Below, piece by piece: positions 37,116 through 46,560 of a stretch of DNA of 64,000 nt. Source of the stretch: Thermohalobaculum xanthum (GTDB lineage: Bacteria > Pseudomonadota > Alphaproteobacteria > Rhodobacterales > Rhodobacteraceae); assembly GCF_016623495.1 (NCBI RefSeq), contig NZ_JAEHHL010000001.1, forward strand, positions 372,001-436,000, read 5' to 3'. The translations under genes were made by a program, and so were the position numbers. The notes under the pieces are model-generated. The model was not told where the DNA came from. It made no database searches and saw nothing but the letters and a program-made list of their open reading frames with translations. The first letter of the stretch is position 1, and each line of letters opens with the position of its first letter.

Positions 37116-38264
37116 TTACTTGCGGTGAATGTGTGCGGACTGGATCAGGCCGAAGGCGATGAGCAGGACCATCATCGCAGATCCGCCATAGCTGACCAGC
37201 GGCAAGGGCACGCCCACGACGGGGACGAGGCCCATCACCATCGCCATGTTGATGGCCCAGAAGAAGAAGAAGGTCGCCGCCAGGCCGCCGGTGATCAGTG
37301 AACCGAAGCGGTCGCGGTTGCGCGCCATCGACACGAAGCAGAAGGCCATGACAAGGACGTAGAGCCCGAGAAGCGAGGCGGAACCGACGAAGCCGAACTC
37401 CTCGCTCAGCGTGGTGAAGATGAAATCGGTGTGCTTCTCGGGCAGGAAGTTGAGGCGCGACTGCGTCCCCTGCATGAACCCGCGGCCCGAGAACCCGCCG
37501 GACCCCATCGCGATCTTGGACTGGGTGATGTGATACCCCGCGCCGAGCGGGTCCTGCTCGGGGTCGAGGAAGGTCAGGATCCGGCGGTATTGGTAGTCCT
37601 TGAGCAACTGCCACTCGGTCCCGCGTGAGGCCATGACGACCCAGACCGCGCCGCCCGCCGCCGCCGCCGCGAAAATGAAGTACCAAAGCGAGACGCCGGC
37701 GAGAAAGAGCACCACCGCGCCGCTCATCGCGATCATCAGCGCGGTGCCGAGATCGGGCTGCTTGAGGACCAGCACCATCGGCAGGAGGATCATGATCAGG
37801 GGCGGCACGAGCCAGAGCGGATGACTCACCAGGTCCTGCGAGAGCCATGTGTAGTAGCGCGCGAGCGCCAGCACGATCGCGATCTTCATCAGCTCGGACG
37901 GCTGCAGCTGGATGGGCCCCAGCGCGATCCATCGGGTCGCACCCATTCCCGTCTCGCCCGCGATCTCGACCGCGACGAGGAGGCCGAGAGCGACCAGGTA
38001 GGCCAGCGGCGAGGCCCATTTCCAGAAGCGGATGTCGATCATGGCCACGATCAGCATGATCACGAGACCAGCGCCGAAACGCGTCATCTGCCGGCCCGAC
38101 CACGGGTCGAGGTCGCCCCCGGCGACCGAGTAGAGCATCAGGAAGCCTACACCCGCGATGGCGCCGATCAGCAGGACCAGCGCCCAGTCGAGCCGTAACA
38201 GCCGCCCGATGAGCGTGAGGCGCCCCGCATTGCGGCGGGCGCGGGCTTCGGCGACCGGCATCAT
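37116..38264 (-). CDS. rodA: Rod shape-determining peptidoglycan polymerase RodA
   Basis: 382 aa SEDS glycosyltransferase with about ten membrane helices. It polymerises lipid II during side-wall elongation together with PBP2. Family motifs include GATRWIALGPIQLQPSELMKIAIVLALARYY, LKQPDLGTALMIA and the catalytic-loop region LPEKHTDFIFTTLSEEFGFVG, plus VVGVPLPLVSYGGSAMM. It overlaps mrdA by four bases (ATGA) and is the last elongasome gene. Confidence 0.95.
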   Translation of the reverse strand: MMPVAEARARRNAGRLTLIGRLLRLDWALVLLIGAIAGVGFLMLYSVAGGDLDPWSGRQMTRFGAGLVIMLIVAMIDIRFWKWASPLAYLVALGLLVAVEIAGETGMGATRWIALGPIQLQPSELMKIAIVLALARYYTWLSQDLVSHPLWLVPPLIMILLPMVLVLKQPDLGTALMIAMSGAVVLFLAGVSLWYFIFAAAAAGGAVWVVMASRGTEWQLLKDYQYRRILTFLDPEQDPLGAGYHITQSKIAMGSGGFSGRGFMQGTQSRLNFLPEKHTDFIFTTLSEEFGFVGSASLLGLYVLVMAFCFVSMARNRDRFGSLITGGLAATFFFFWAINMAMVMGLVPVVGVPLPLVSYGGSAMMVLLIAFGLIQSAHIHRK

Positions 38265-40234
38265 GTCGGCATCCGCGAGGTGCCAGTGGCGGGGGCGTCC
38301 GCCGGCGGCTCGGCAGTCGGGCGCTCGGGCCTCTGGTCGGCCGGATAGGCGGTCAGCGGTGGCTCGGGCCCATAGAGCGCATGCATCAGGATATCGCGTG
38401 CGACCGGGGCGGCCGCGGCCGAGCCGCCGCCGCCATGCTCGACGACGACCGCGATCGCGTATTTCGGGCGGTCCGACGGGGCGTAGGCGGTGAAGAGAGC
38501 ATGGTCACGCCGCGCCCAGGGAAGGTCCTCGTTGCGGAAGACGCCCCGCGCACGCTCGGCGGCGGTGATGTTGCGGACCTGGCTGGTGCCCGTCTTCCCG
38601 GCGATCAGCGCCGCATCATCGACGATGCGTGAGCGCCATGCGGTACCGCGACGGCTGTTGACGACACTGTGCATGCCATCGCGGACCACCCGAAGCTGCG
38701 CCTCGCTCAGCCCCAGGGGCGGTGCCTCCTGCTCGGGGATCGGCACGCCGTCGCGCGTGCGCACGAGGCGCGGCGCGATGATCCGGCCGGTCGCGATGCG
38801 CGATGTCATGATCGCCAGCTGGAGCGGTGTCGTGAGGACGAAGCCCTGGCCGATGCCGGTATTGAGGGTGTCGCCGGCCTGCCAGCCCTGCTTCTTGGCG
38901 GCTCGCTTCCAGTCGCGCGTGGGAATGAGCCCCGACTTGATCGAGGGCAGTGGCAGATCATGTTCGACGCCCAGGCCCAGCCGGTTGGCCATCGCGGCGA
39001 TGCGGTCGATGCCGACCCTCCTCGCGACATCGTAGTAATAGACGTCGCAGGACTGCTCGAGCGACTCGCGCATGTCGACATGGCCATGCCCGCCGCGGCG
39101 CCAGCAGTGGAAGCGCCGATTGCCCAGTTGGTAGCCGCCGTTGCAGAAGACGGTGTCGCCAGGCCCCATGATGCCGGCTTCGAGCGCGGCCAGTGCCACC
39201 ACCATCTTGAATGTCGAGCCCGGCGGATACATGCCCGAGGCCCATTTGTTATGCAGGGGCCGGTGGTCGTTCTGGATCAGCGCCGCATAGTCGGATTGCG
39301 AGATGCCCTGAACGAAGAGATTGGGCTCGAAGGTCGGGTTGGATGCGAGGGCGAGCAGATCCCCGTTGGTCGCATCCATCACGACGACCGCCGCGCTCTC
39401 GCTGCCCAGCCGCTCGTGGCAGTAGCGCTGAAGACCGAGATCGAGCGTCAGCTGGAGGTCCTTTCCGCCGGCACCCTCGACACGGTCGATCTCGCGGATG
39501 ACGCGCCCGACCGCGTTGACCTCGATCCGCCGCGTGCCGGCTGAGCCGCGCAGCTCCCTCTCGGCGGCGCGCTCGATTCCGTCCTTGCCGATCTGGAACT
39601 CGGGCACCTGAAGGATCGGATCCTGGTCGTCGGGGTTCTCGAGATCGCGCTCGGTCACGCGCCCGACATAGCCGACGACATGGGCGGTCTGGGGGCCGTG
39701 CGGATAGTGGCGCGAGAGGCCGACCTCCGGCAGCACGCCGGGCAGGGCGGGCGCGTTGGCGTTGACCGCCGCGAAGCTCTCCCAGTCGAGGAAATCGGCG
39801 ATCGGGACCGGCACGAATGCTGGCTTCGTGCGGAACTCCTTGAGGATACGCCGCATCTCGTGGTCCGGGATGTCGATGATCCGGGCCAGGCGGTCGAGCA
39901 TCTCCTCGGGGTCGCCGGCCTGCTCGCGAACCATCACGATGCGGTAGTTCTGCCGGTTCACGGCGAGCGGCACGCCATTGCGGTCGAAGATCTCGGCACG
40001 GGCAGGCGCGATGAGGCGAATGTTGATCCGGTTTTCCTCGGCCAGCAGGCGATAATGCTCGGTCTCGACGATCTGGAGCTGGCGCATCCGCCAGGCGAGC
40101 GCGCCCGCGACCAGAAACTGCGCGCCCAGGAGTATCGCGCCGCGGCGCGTCGTGGAACGCGCGGGCGCGTTGTCGTCGGCAACGGGCTGCTGAAAGCGGC
40201 GTGGACCTGTCGTGGCTTTGCGGAAAAGCGGCAT
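38261..40234 (-). CDS. mrdA: Penicillin-binding protein 2 (MrdA)
   Basis: 657 aa transpeptidase of the elongasome. One N-terminal helix (about 33-50) anchors it. The periplasmic pedestal domain follows with NRINIRLIAPARAEIFDRNG. The catalytic serine is in S340-T-F-K343, then SCD in EQSCDVYYYDV and the KTGTS box. A proline/alanine-rich tail (about the last 20 residues) is not conserved. It starts 3 bp after the mreD stop and overlaps rodA. Beta-lactam target, partner of RodA. Confidence 0.95.
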   Translation of the reverse strand: MPLFRKATTGPRRFQQPVADDNAPARSTTRRGAILLGAQFLVAGALAWRMRQLQIVETEHYRLLAEENRINIRLIAPARAEIFDRNGVPLAVNRQNYRIVMVREQAGDPEEMLDRLARIIDIPDHEMRRILKEFRTKPAFVPVPIADFLDWESFAAVNANAPALPGVLPEVGLSRHYPHGPQTAHVVGYVGRVTERDLENPDDQDPILQVPEFQIGKDGIERAAERELRGSAGTRRIEVNAVGRVIREIDRVEGAGGKDLQLTLDLGLQRYCHERLGSESAAVVVMDATNGDLLALASNPTFEPNLFVQGISQSDYAALIQNDHRPLHNKWASGMYPPGSTFKMVVALAALEAGIMGPGDTVFCNGGYQLGNRRFHCWRRGGHGHVDMRESLEQSCDVYYYDVARRVGIDRIAAMANRLGLGVEHDLPLPSIKSGLIPTRDWKRAAKKQGWQAGDTLNTGIGQGFVLTTPLQLAIMTSRIATGRIIAPRLVRTRDGVPIPEQEAPPLGLSEAQLRVVRDGMHSVVNSRRGTAWRSRIVDDAALIAGKTGTSQVRNITAAERARGVFRNEDLPWARRDHALFTAYAPSDRPKYAIAVVVEHGGGGSAAAAPVARDILMHALYGPEPPLTAYPADQRPERPTAEPPADAPATGTSRMPT

Positions 40235-40237
40235 CGG

Positions 40238-40789
40238 TCAGGCCTCGCCCTTGAAACCGACCCGGCCCGGCGCCGGCACACGACGCCAGCCGATGCCGAA
40301 CACCCAGCGGACGGTCGCCACGACGGGCACGTAGGCCAGCATCGTTGCGACCCATTGGCGGCCGAGATCGAAGAGGTAGGGGGGCTGGACGAAGGTGATG
40401 AAGAGCGCCAGCCACTGCATGGCCAGGATACCGAGAAAGACCACGCTCACGAGGCTCCACTCGGTCAACAGCGAGCGCCGCGCCATCGCGACCGAGCGCA
40501 TGCGCAGTGCCTCGATGCCGAGCACCAGGGCGAGGGCACCCATTCCCACCGGCAGATCCGTCAGCAGATCGCGCATCAGGCCCAGCGTCAGAACGATGAG
40601 GAGCGGTGCGGAAGCCGGCCGCCGAACCGCGATCGCGGCGGTGACGCAGAACAGAAGATCGGGCGAGGGGGTCGCTTGAGCGCCCACCCCGATCGGCGCC
40701 GCCTCGACGAAGATCGCAAGCGTGCCGAGGCTGGCGAGCAGCGCCATCCGAAGAAGCCGAGCACCCGACGGGAGCGTGGAAAGCCGCAT
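40238..40789 (-). CDS. mreD: Rod shape-determining protein MreD
   Basis: 183 aa, five or so membrane helices, poorly conserved family recognised mainly by position between mreC and mrdA and by the pattern DLLFCVTAAIAVRRPASAPLLIVLTLGLMRDLLTDLP with GMGALALVLGIEALR. It belongs to the MreBCD elongation complex. I prefer the ATG at 40789 (MRLSTLPSG), which lies 4 bp after the mreC stop; an in-frame start at 40825 would overlap mreC. Confidence 0.87.
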   Translation of the reverse strand: MRLSTLPSGARLLRMALLASLGTLAIFVEAAPIGVGAQATPSPDLLFCVTAAIAVRRPASAPLLIVLTLGLMRDLLTDLPVGMGALALVLGIEALRMRSVAMARRSLLTEWSLVSVVFLGILAMQWLALFITFVQPPYLFDLGRQWVATMLAYVPVVATVRWVFGIGWRRVPAPGRVGFKGEA

Positions 40790-40793
40790 CGCC

Positions 40794-41759
40794 TCAGTTC
40801 CCCGCCGTCGCCGAGGGCAGACCATCCGCTGGGAGCGCGCCTTGCGGGATCGCTCCCAGCGGGCGCGTCGGCCCGATCAACGGGCTCGAGGCCGGCCCCG
40901 GGGGTACGACCATCCCACCGGGCCGGTCGATCTGCGTATCGGGCTTGTAGCGAAGCACGCGGAGGAACTCGAGCCGGTTGTAGTCGGCCGCGAGCGCCGC
41001 GCGCAGGCTGCCATCGGGCATCGCGATGATGCGCCCCACGGGCAGGCCGGAGGGAAACACGCCGCCATCGCCCGAGGTCTCGACCTGGTCGCCGGGGCGC
41101 AGCTCGTCGATCCCGTCGACGAACTCGAGACGAGGCGCCGCCGCGCCATCGCCGGCCAGGATGGCACGGCGTCCGGACGGGCGGATCATCACCGGCACGC
41201 GCGAGGAGAAATCGGTCAGCAGCAGGATCCGAGCCGCCGTCTGTCCCGTGCCGACAACGCGGCCGACCAGTCCCGATCCGTCCACGGCGGCCGATCCGTC
41301 GAGCACGCCGTCGCGCTCACCGACATTCACCATCACCGTGTGCGAGAATGGGCCGCCGGAGTCCGCGATCACGTCACCGGTCACAAAGACCGTGCGCGGC
41401 GCCAGCCGGACGTGGTTGAGCGCGCGGAGCTGGGCATTCTCTTCCTCGAGCGCGCGGGCGGTCTCGCGCCAGACGCGAAGGCGCTGGATCTCACGGCGAA
41501 GTTCGCGGTTCTGGTCGTAGACATCGAGGAAGTTTCGGTAGTCGCGGACCATCGCCGTGCCAAGCTCGATCGGTCCCGCGACCCAGGACATGCCCGGCAG
41601 CACGGCGTCGGCAAGCTCCATCCGCAGCCGCTCGATACGGGGGTTGTCGATCCGCCAGAGCAGGAACAGCGCGAGGCAGATCACTGTCGCCATGCCCAGA
41701 AGCGCGCGGCGCAGTCTGCGCTCGACGTCGCCTGTCCTGTCGTCGCCCGGGCGTGCCAT
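40794..41759 (-). CDS. mreC: Rod shape-determining protein MreC
   Basis: 321 aa. A short cytoplasmic tail and one membrane helix (about 20-36) are followed by a coiled coil (about 70-115, NRELRREIQRLRVWRETARALEEENAQL) and the beta-rich periplasmic domain with GLVGRVVGTGQTAARILLLTD and FSSRVPVMIRPSGRRAIL. The C-terminal 60 residues are Pro/Gly-rich and probably disordered. It scaffolds PBP2 and RodA. It starts 17 bp after mreB. Confidence 0.93.
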   Translation of the reverse strand: MARPGDDRTGDVERRLRRALLGMATVICLALFLLWRIDNPRIERLRMELADAVLPGMSWVAGPIELGTAMVRDYRNFLDVYDQNRELRREIQRLRVWRETARALEEENAQLRALNHVRLAPRTVFVTGDVIADSGGPFSHTVMVNVGERDGVLDGSAAVDGSGLVGRVVGTGQTAARILLLTDFSSRVPVMIRPSGRRAILAGDGAAAPRLEFVDGIDELRPGDQVETSGDGGVFPSGLPVGRIIAMPDGSLRAALAADYNRLEFLRVLRYKPDTQIDRPGGMVVPPGPASSPLIGPTRPLGAIPQGALPADGLPSATAGN

Positions 41760-41776
41760 TGCGCCCTCCGCTGGCT

Positions 41777-42973
<1,197 letters not shown>

Positions 42974-42987
42974 TCAATCGCGAAGAA

Positions 42988-43013
42988 CCCGCCATCGCAA
43001 AGGCGATGGCGGG
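42988..43013 (-). terminator. Hairpin terminator after leuA
   Basis: A perfect 11-bp stem (CCCGCCATCGC with its complement; 42988-42998 and 43003-43013) and 4-nt loop lie 35 bp past the leuA stop. The minus-strand tail TTCTTCGC is only moderately T-rich. Confidence 0.65.
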
Positions 43014-43048
43014 CTCATCAAGCACGAGCGCCCGGCGGCACCGGGGGG

Positions 43049-44617
43049 TTATTCGCCTGCCATCGCCTCGGGCTTGCCCTTCTCACGGCGCACGAGCAGC
43101 TTGTTCAGCGCGTGGCAATAGGCCCGGCAGGACGCGACCACTGTGTCCGTGTCCGAGGACTGGCTGGTGACGATCTTGCCGCCCTCGCGCATGCGCACGC
43201 TGACGGTGGCCTGGGCGTCTGTCCCCTCGGTCACGGCGTGCACCTGATAGAGCTCGAGCCGCGCGTCATGCGGCACCAGGGCCTTGACCGCGTTGAAGGC
43301 CGCGTCGACCGGGCCGTCGCCGGTGGCGGTGTGGCGGTGCTCCTTGCCGTCGATCTCGAGGATGATGTCCGCCGACTGCGGCGCCTCGGTGCCGCAGATG
43401 ACGCGCAGGAACTTGAGCTTGATGCGCTCGGCCGCCTCGTCGGCCTTGGCTTCGCTGACCAGGGCGATGATGTCGTCGTCAAAGACTTCCTTCTTGCGAT
43501 CGGCCAGCGCCTTGAAGCGCACGAACGCGTCCTCGAAGGCATTGTCGCCCAGGTCGAAGCCCAACTCGGTCAGCTTGGTGCGGAAGGCGTGGCGGCCCGA
43601 GTGCTTGCCCATGACCAGGTTCGACTCGGACAGGCCGACATCCTCGGGGCGCATGATCTCGTAGGTGCCGGCGTGTTTCAGCATGCCGTCCTGGTGAATG
43701 CCGCTTTCATGCGCGAAGGCGTTCTTGCCGACGATCGCCTTGTTGAACTGCACCGGGAAGCCGGTGACGTTCGAGACCAGACGGCTGGCCTGCATGATCC
43801 TCGTCGTGTCGATACCGGTCCGGAAGGGCATGATGTCGTTGCGCACGCGCATCGCCATTACGACCTCTTCCAGCGCCGCATTGCCCGCGCGCTCGCCGAG
43901 GCCGTTGATCGTGCACTCGATCTGCCGCGCGCCCGCCTGCACTGCGGCGAGGGCGTTGGCCACGGCCATGCCCAGGTCATTGTGGCAATGCGTCGAGATC
44001 GTTACCGCATCGATGCCCTTCACGCGCTCGCGCAGCATGCGGATCAGGGCCGCGGATTCACCCGGCGCGGTGTAGCCGACGGTGTCGGGGATGTTGATCG
44101 TCGTCGCGCCAGACTGGATCGCGACGGTCACGGCCTCGACGAGGAACTCATGCTCACTGCGGGTGCCGTCTTCCGGGCTCCACTGGACGTCGTCGGTCAG
44201 CGTGCGCGCATGGCTGACGCTCTCGGCGATCTTCTCGATGACCTTGGCGGGCGAGAGCTGCAGCTTGTACTCCATGTGGAGCGGCGAGGTCGAAATGAAG
44301 GTGTGGATGCGGCCGCGCTTGGCGTGCGCCAGCGCCTCCCATGCCCGGTCGATATCGCGCTTCGAGGCGCGCGACAGTCCGCAAACGACCGAATTCTGGA
44401 TGACTTTCGCGATCTCGCTGACCGCTTCGAAGTCGCCTTCCGATGCGATGGGGAACCCGGCCTCAATGATGTCGACGCCCATCTCGTCGAGCAGAGTCGC
44501 GATCTGGAGCTTTTCGTCCAGCGTCATCGATGCGCCGGGCGACTGCTCGCCGTCACGCAAGGTGGTGTCGAAGATCTTCACGCGGTCCTGGTCCGCGGGG
44601 GGAATACGATCGGTCAT
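43049..44617 (-). CDS. leuA: 2-Isopropylmalate synthase
   Basis: 522 aa. It condenses acetyl-CoA with 2-oxoisovalerate, the first committed step of leucine synthesis. The TIM barrel shows FDTTLRDGEQSPGASM, GFPIASEGDFEAV, STHCHNDLGMAVANALAAVQAGARQIE and the metal-binding HESGIHQDG. The C-terminal regulatory LeuA dimer domain (about 400-510, leucine feedback site) is complete. The start ATG at 44617 is preceded by AAGG. A leucine-rich leader ORF and long hairpin lie 90-170 bp upstream, suggesting attenuation-type control. Confidence 0.95.
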   Translation of the reverse strand: MTDRIPPADQDRVKIFDTTLRDGEQSPGASMTLDEKLQIATLLDEMGVDIIEAGFPIASEGDFEAVSEIAKVIQNSVVCGLSRASKRDIDRAWEALAHAKRGRIHTFISTSPLHMEYKLQLSPAKVIEKIAESVSHARTLTDDVQWSPEDGTRSEHEFLVEAVTVAIQSGATTINIPDTVGYTAPGESAALIRMLRERVKGIDAVTISTHCHNDLGMAVANALAAVQAGARQIECTINGLGERAGNAALEEVVMAMRVRNDIMPFRTGIDTTRIMQASRLVSNVTGFPVQFNKAIVGKNAFAHESGIHQDGMLKHAGTYEIMRPEDVGLSESNLVMGKHSGRHAFRTKLTELGFDLGDNAFEDAFVRFKALADRKKEVFDDDIIALVSEAKADEAAERIKLKFLRVICGTEAPQSADIILEIDGKEHRHTATGDGPVDAAFNAVKALVPHDARLELYQVHAVTEGTDAQATVSVRMREGGKIVTSQSSDTDTVVASCRAYCHALNKLLVRREKGKPEAMAGE

Positions 44618-44655
44618 GTCGGTGGCCTTGTGCTTCGTTGTGCCTTGGGTCTCGG

Positions 44656-44712
44656 CGGTGCGTCACTCAATCCCCTGAGCGCGCGCACCGCGGATCGCGG
44701 CACGCTCAGGGG
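44656..44712 (-). promoter_or_regulatory. leuA leader RNA: competing hairpins
   Basis: Minus-strand CCCCTGAGCG (44712-44703), which contains the leader stop codon, pairs perfectly with CGCTCAGGGG (44681-44672) around a nested CCGCG/CGCGG stem. An alternative pairing, CGGTGCG (44690-44684) with CGCACCG (44662-44656), cannot form at the same time. No U-tract follows, so the outcome may be Rho-dependent termination or altered translation. Confidence 0.6.
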
Positions 44713-44783
44713 CGGCTAAGCAGAAGGAGCCCGCCGGAAAGGGCAGGGTATGCGCGGATCGCGATGCCGATGTCGAAACACAT
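44706..44783 (-). CDS. leuL: leuA leader peptide (25 codons, four consecutive Leu)
   Basis: A 25-aa ORF ends about 90 bp before leuA. Residues 19-22 are four consecutive leucines (codons CTC CTT CTG CTT, 44729-44718), with one more Leu at 15, and the peptide ends S-R-P. The stop codon sits inside the 5' arm of a perfect 10-bp hairpin. The ATG is exactly seven bases after a -10-like TATTGT, so the mRNA could start at the AUG itself, as known for the rhizobial trpL leader. No ribosome binding site is seen, which fits a leaderless start. The gene symbol is by analogy. Confidence 0.65.
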   Translation of the reverse strand: MCFDIGIAIRAYPALSGGLLLLSRP

Positions 44784-44790
44784 GGCGCGC

Positions 44791-44818
44791 ACAATATCGC
44801 GTCGATGGTGAAAGTGAA
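44791..44818 (-). promoter_or_regulatory. Predicted leuL-leuA promoter
   Basis: Minus-strand TTCACT (44818-44813), 16-bp spacer and TATTGT (44796-44791). Each hexamer matches 4 of 6 consensus positions. The expected start site coincides with the leader ATG. Confidence 0.45.
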
Positions 44819-44871
44819 GCGGAAATCGCATCCTGCGCGCCGACATTATGACGGCCGACGCACCCGGTGGA

Positions 44872-46347
44872 TCAGTTGGCCGCGGCTGCATTGCTGTCCG
44901 AGGCTTCGGCCTCGGGAATGGGGCAGTCGCCATTCTGGTCGGCAGGTCCGCCGCGCGCGCCATCCTCCCAGCATCCCTCGAACACCGAGCCGGTCGCATA
45001 GTTCATCACGCCGAAACCGTGCTGCCGGCCCTTGATGAAGTTGCCGGTGTAGACGTCGCCATTGGGATAGGTGGCCTTGCCCTCGCCGTGGATGTCGCCG
45101 CCGAGCCAGCCGCCCTCGTAGATGAAGCCGTCCGCAAGCGTCAGCTTGCCGTCGCCCTCGCGCTGACCCTCGACGAAGCCGCCCTCGTAGACGGCGCCAT
45201 CGGGGTAGGTCAGCTTGCCCGTCCCGTGCTGAATGCCGGCCTTCCATCCACCGGTGTAGATATGGCCGTCGGGATAGCTCATCATCCCCTCGCCGTCGTG
45301 GCGGGCGGCAGCGAACTGGCCCTCGTAGACCGAGCCGTTGGCGTATCGGGCGATGCCGTTGCCGGCGATCACGCCACCCTTCCATTCGCCCTCGTACGAG
45401 CCGCCATCGGCATAGGTGATCTTGCCCTTGCCCTCGGGCGAACCTGCCGCGAAGCTGCCCTCGTAGCGCGAACCGTTCGGGTAGGAAGCGACGCCCTGGC
45501 CCTCGATCTGCCCGGCTACCCAGTCGCCTTCGTAGACATAGCCGTCGATGCCGATGAACTTGCCCTTGCCATGCCGGTCGCCGTCGCGGAACGCACCCTC
45601 GTAACGATCGCCGCTCGCATAGGTCGCGACCCCCTGGCCGTGGCGGCGGCCTTCGAGGAAGTCGCCTTCGTACCGGTCGCCATTGGCGTAGGTCGCGCCG
45701 CCCTTGCCGGTGATCTGGCCCTCGGACCACTCGCCTTCGTAGACGAAGCCGTCGGGCAGGGTGATCTTGCCCTGTCCGTGGCGCAGACCGTTGACGAAGT
45801 CGCCTTCGTAGACGGCGCCGTCCGGGTAGGCGACGGTGCCCTTGCCCTGCTGGACGCCCTCGACCCAGTCGCCATCGTAGCGATAGCCGTTGTCACGGGT
45901 CATGACGCCGCGACCGTGATGGGCCGAGTTCTTGAACTCGCCCTCGTATGTCATGCCGTTACCGTAATCGGCGACGCCCGTCCCCTCGATCACGCCATTG
46001 CGCCACTGGCCGGTGTAGCTGCCGCCGTTCGCATAAGTGATCGTGCCCTGGCCGTTGGGTACGTCGTCGAGGAAATCGCCTTCGTAGATCGAACCGTTGG
46101 CGAACTTGGCGCGGCCCTTGCCCTCGCGCTCGCCATCGACCCATTGACCGGAATACTCGTAGCCGTCGGGGGCGATGTAGGTGCCCTCGCCATGCTGTTT
46201 GCCGTCCTTGAACTGGCCCTGGTAGATCGCGCCCGATTCGTATTCCTTGGTCGCGACGGCGGTCGACGCGTCCTGTGCCTGTACCGCCCCGATGACGAGC
46301 CCGCTTGCAAGAGCCGCCGCGGCGGCCGCAGTTGCGATCCTGCGCAT
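44872..46347 (-). CDS. Exported MORN-repeat protein
   Basis: 491 aa. A signal peptide (about 1-26, ending AVQAQ) is followed by 18 complete 23-residue MORN repeats (YEGxF/WxxGxxxGxGxxxYxxG) from about residue 42 to 455, plus a partial nineteenth and an acidic/Ala C-terminus with two cysteines (in FEGCWEDG and GDCPIPE). Repeats alternate F and W at position 6 except at one junction, where two F repeats meet. Repeats 1-9 and 10-18 align one-to-one, showing block duplication. MORN arrays form beta-rods that bind lipids or proteins; function here is unknown. The ATG at 46347 follows AGGA; an ATG at 46377 is also in frame. Confidence 0.85.
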   Translation of the reverse strand: MRRIATAAAAAALASGLVIGAVQAQDASTAVATKEYESGAIYQGQFKDGKQHGEGTYIAPDGYEYSGQWVDGEREGKGRAKFANGSIYEGDFLDDVPNGQGTITYANGGSYTGQWRNGVIEGTGVADYGNGMTYEGEFKNSAHHGRGVMTRDNGYRYDGDWVEGVQQGKGTVAYPDGAVYEGDFVNGLRHGQGKITLPDGFVYEGEWSEGQITGKGGATYANGDRYEGDFLEGRRHGQGVATYASGDRYEGAFRDGDRHGKGKFIGIDGYVYEGDWVAGQIEGQGVASYPNGSRYEGSFAAGSPEGKGKITYADGGSYEGEWKGGVIAGNGIARYANGSVYEGQFAAARHDGEGMMSYPDGHIYTGGWKAGIQHGTGKLTYPDGAVYEGGFVEGQREGDGKLTLADGFIYEGGWLGGDIHGEGKATYPNGDVYTGNFIKGRQHGFGVMNYATGSVFEGCWEDGARGGPADQNGDCPIPEAEASDSNAAAAN

Positions 46348-46414
46348 TCCTGTCTTCCCTCGACTGTCGGCAGGCATGCTCGTGCGCCCGTCCCTGTGTC
46401 TTGTGGTTTTGCGC

Positions 46415-46443
46415 AGTCTATGAACCAAACTGTGGCAAGACAA
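46415..46443 (-). promoter_or_regulatory. Predicted promoter of the MORN-repeat gene
   Basis: Minus-strand TTGTCT (46443-46438), 17-bp spacer and TAGACT (46420-46415), about 70 bp before the start codon. Confidence 0.45.
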
Positions 46444-46560
46444 CGGCCCATTGCGGGCCCATATGGAGCATACGCAAGGTGTTGCAGAGCGATGCCGGGC
46501 TTGCTCTGGATGCCGGGGATGCGTAATCCCCGTGCGCGTGCCTGAGCGGAGTGCCCCTTG

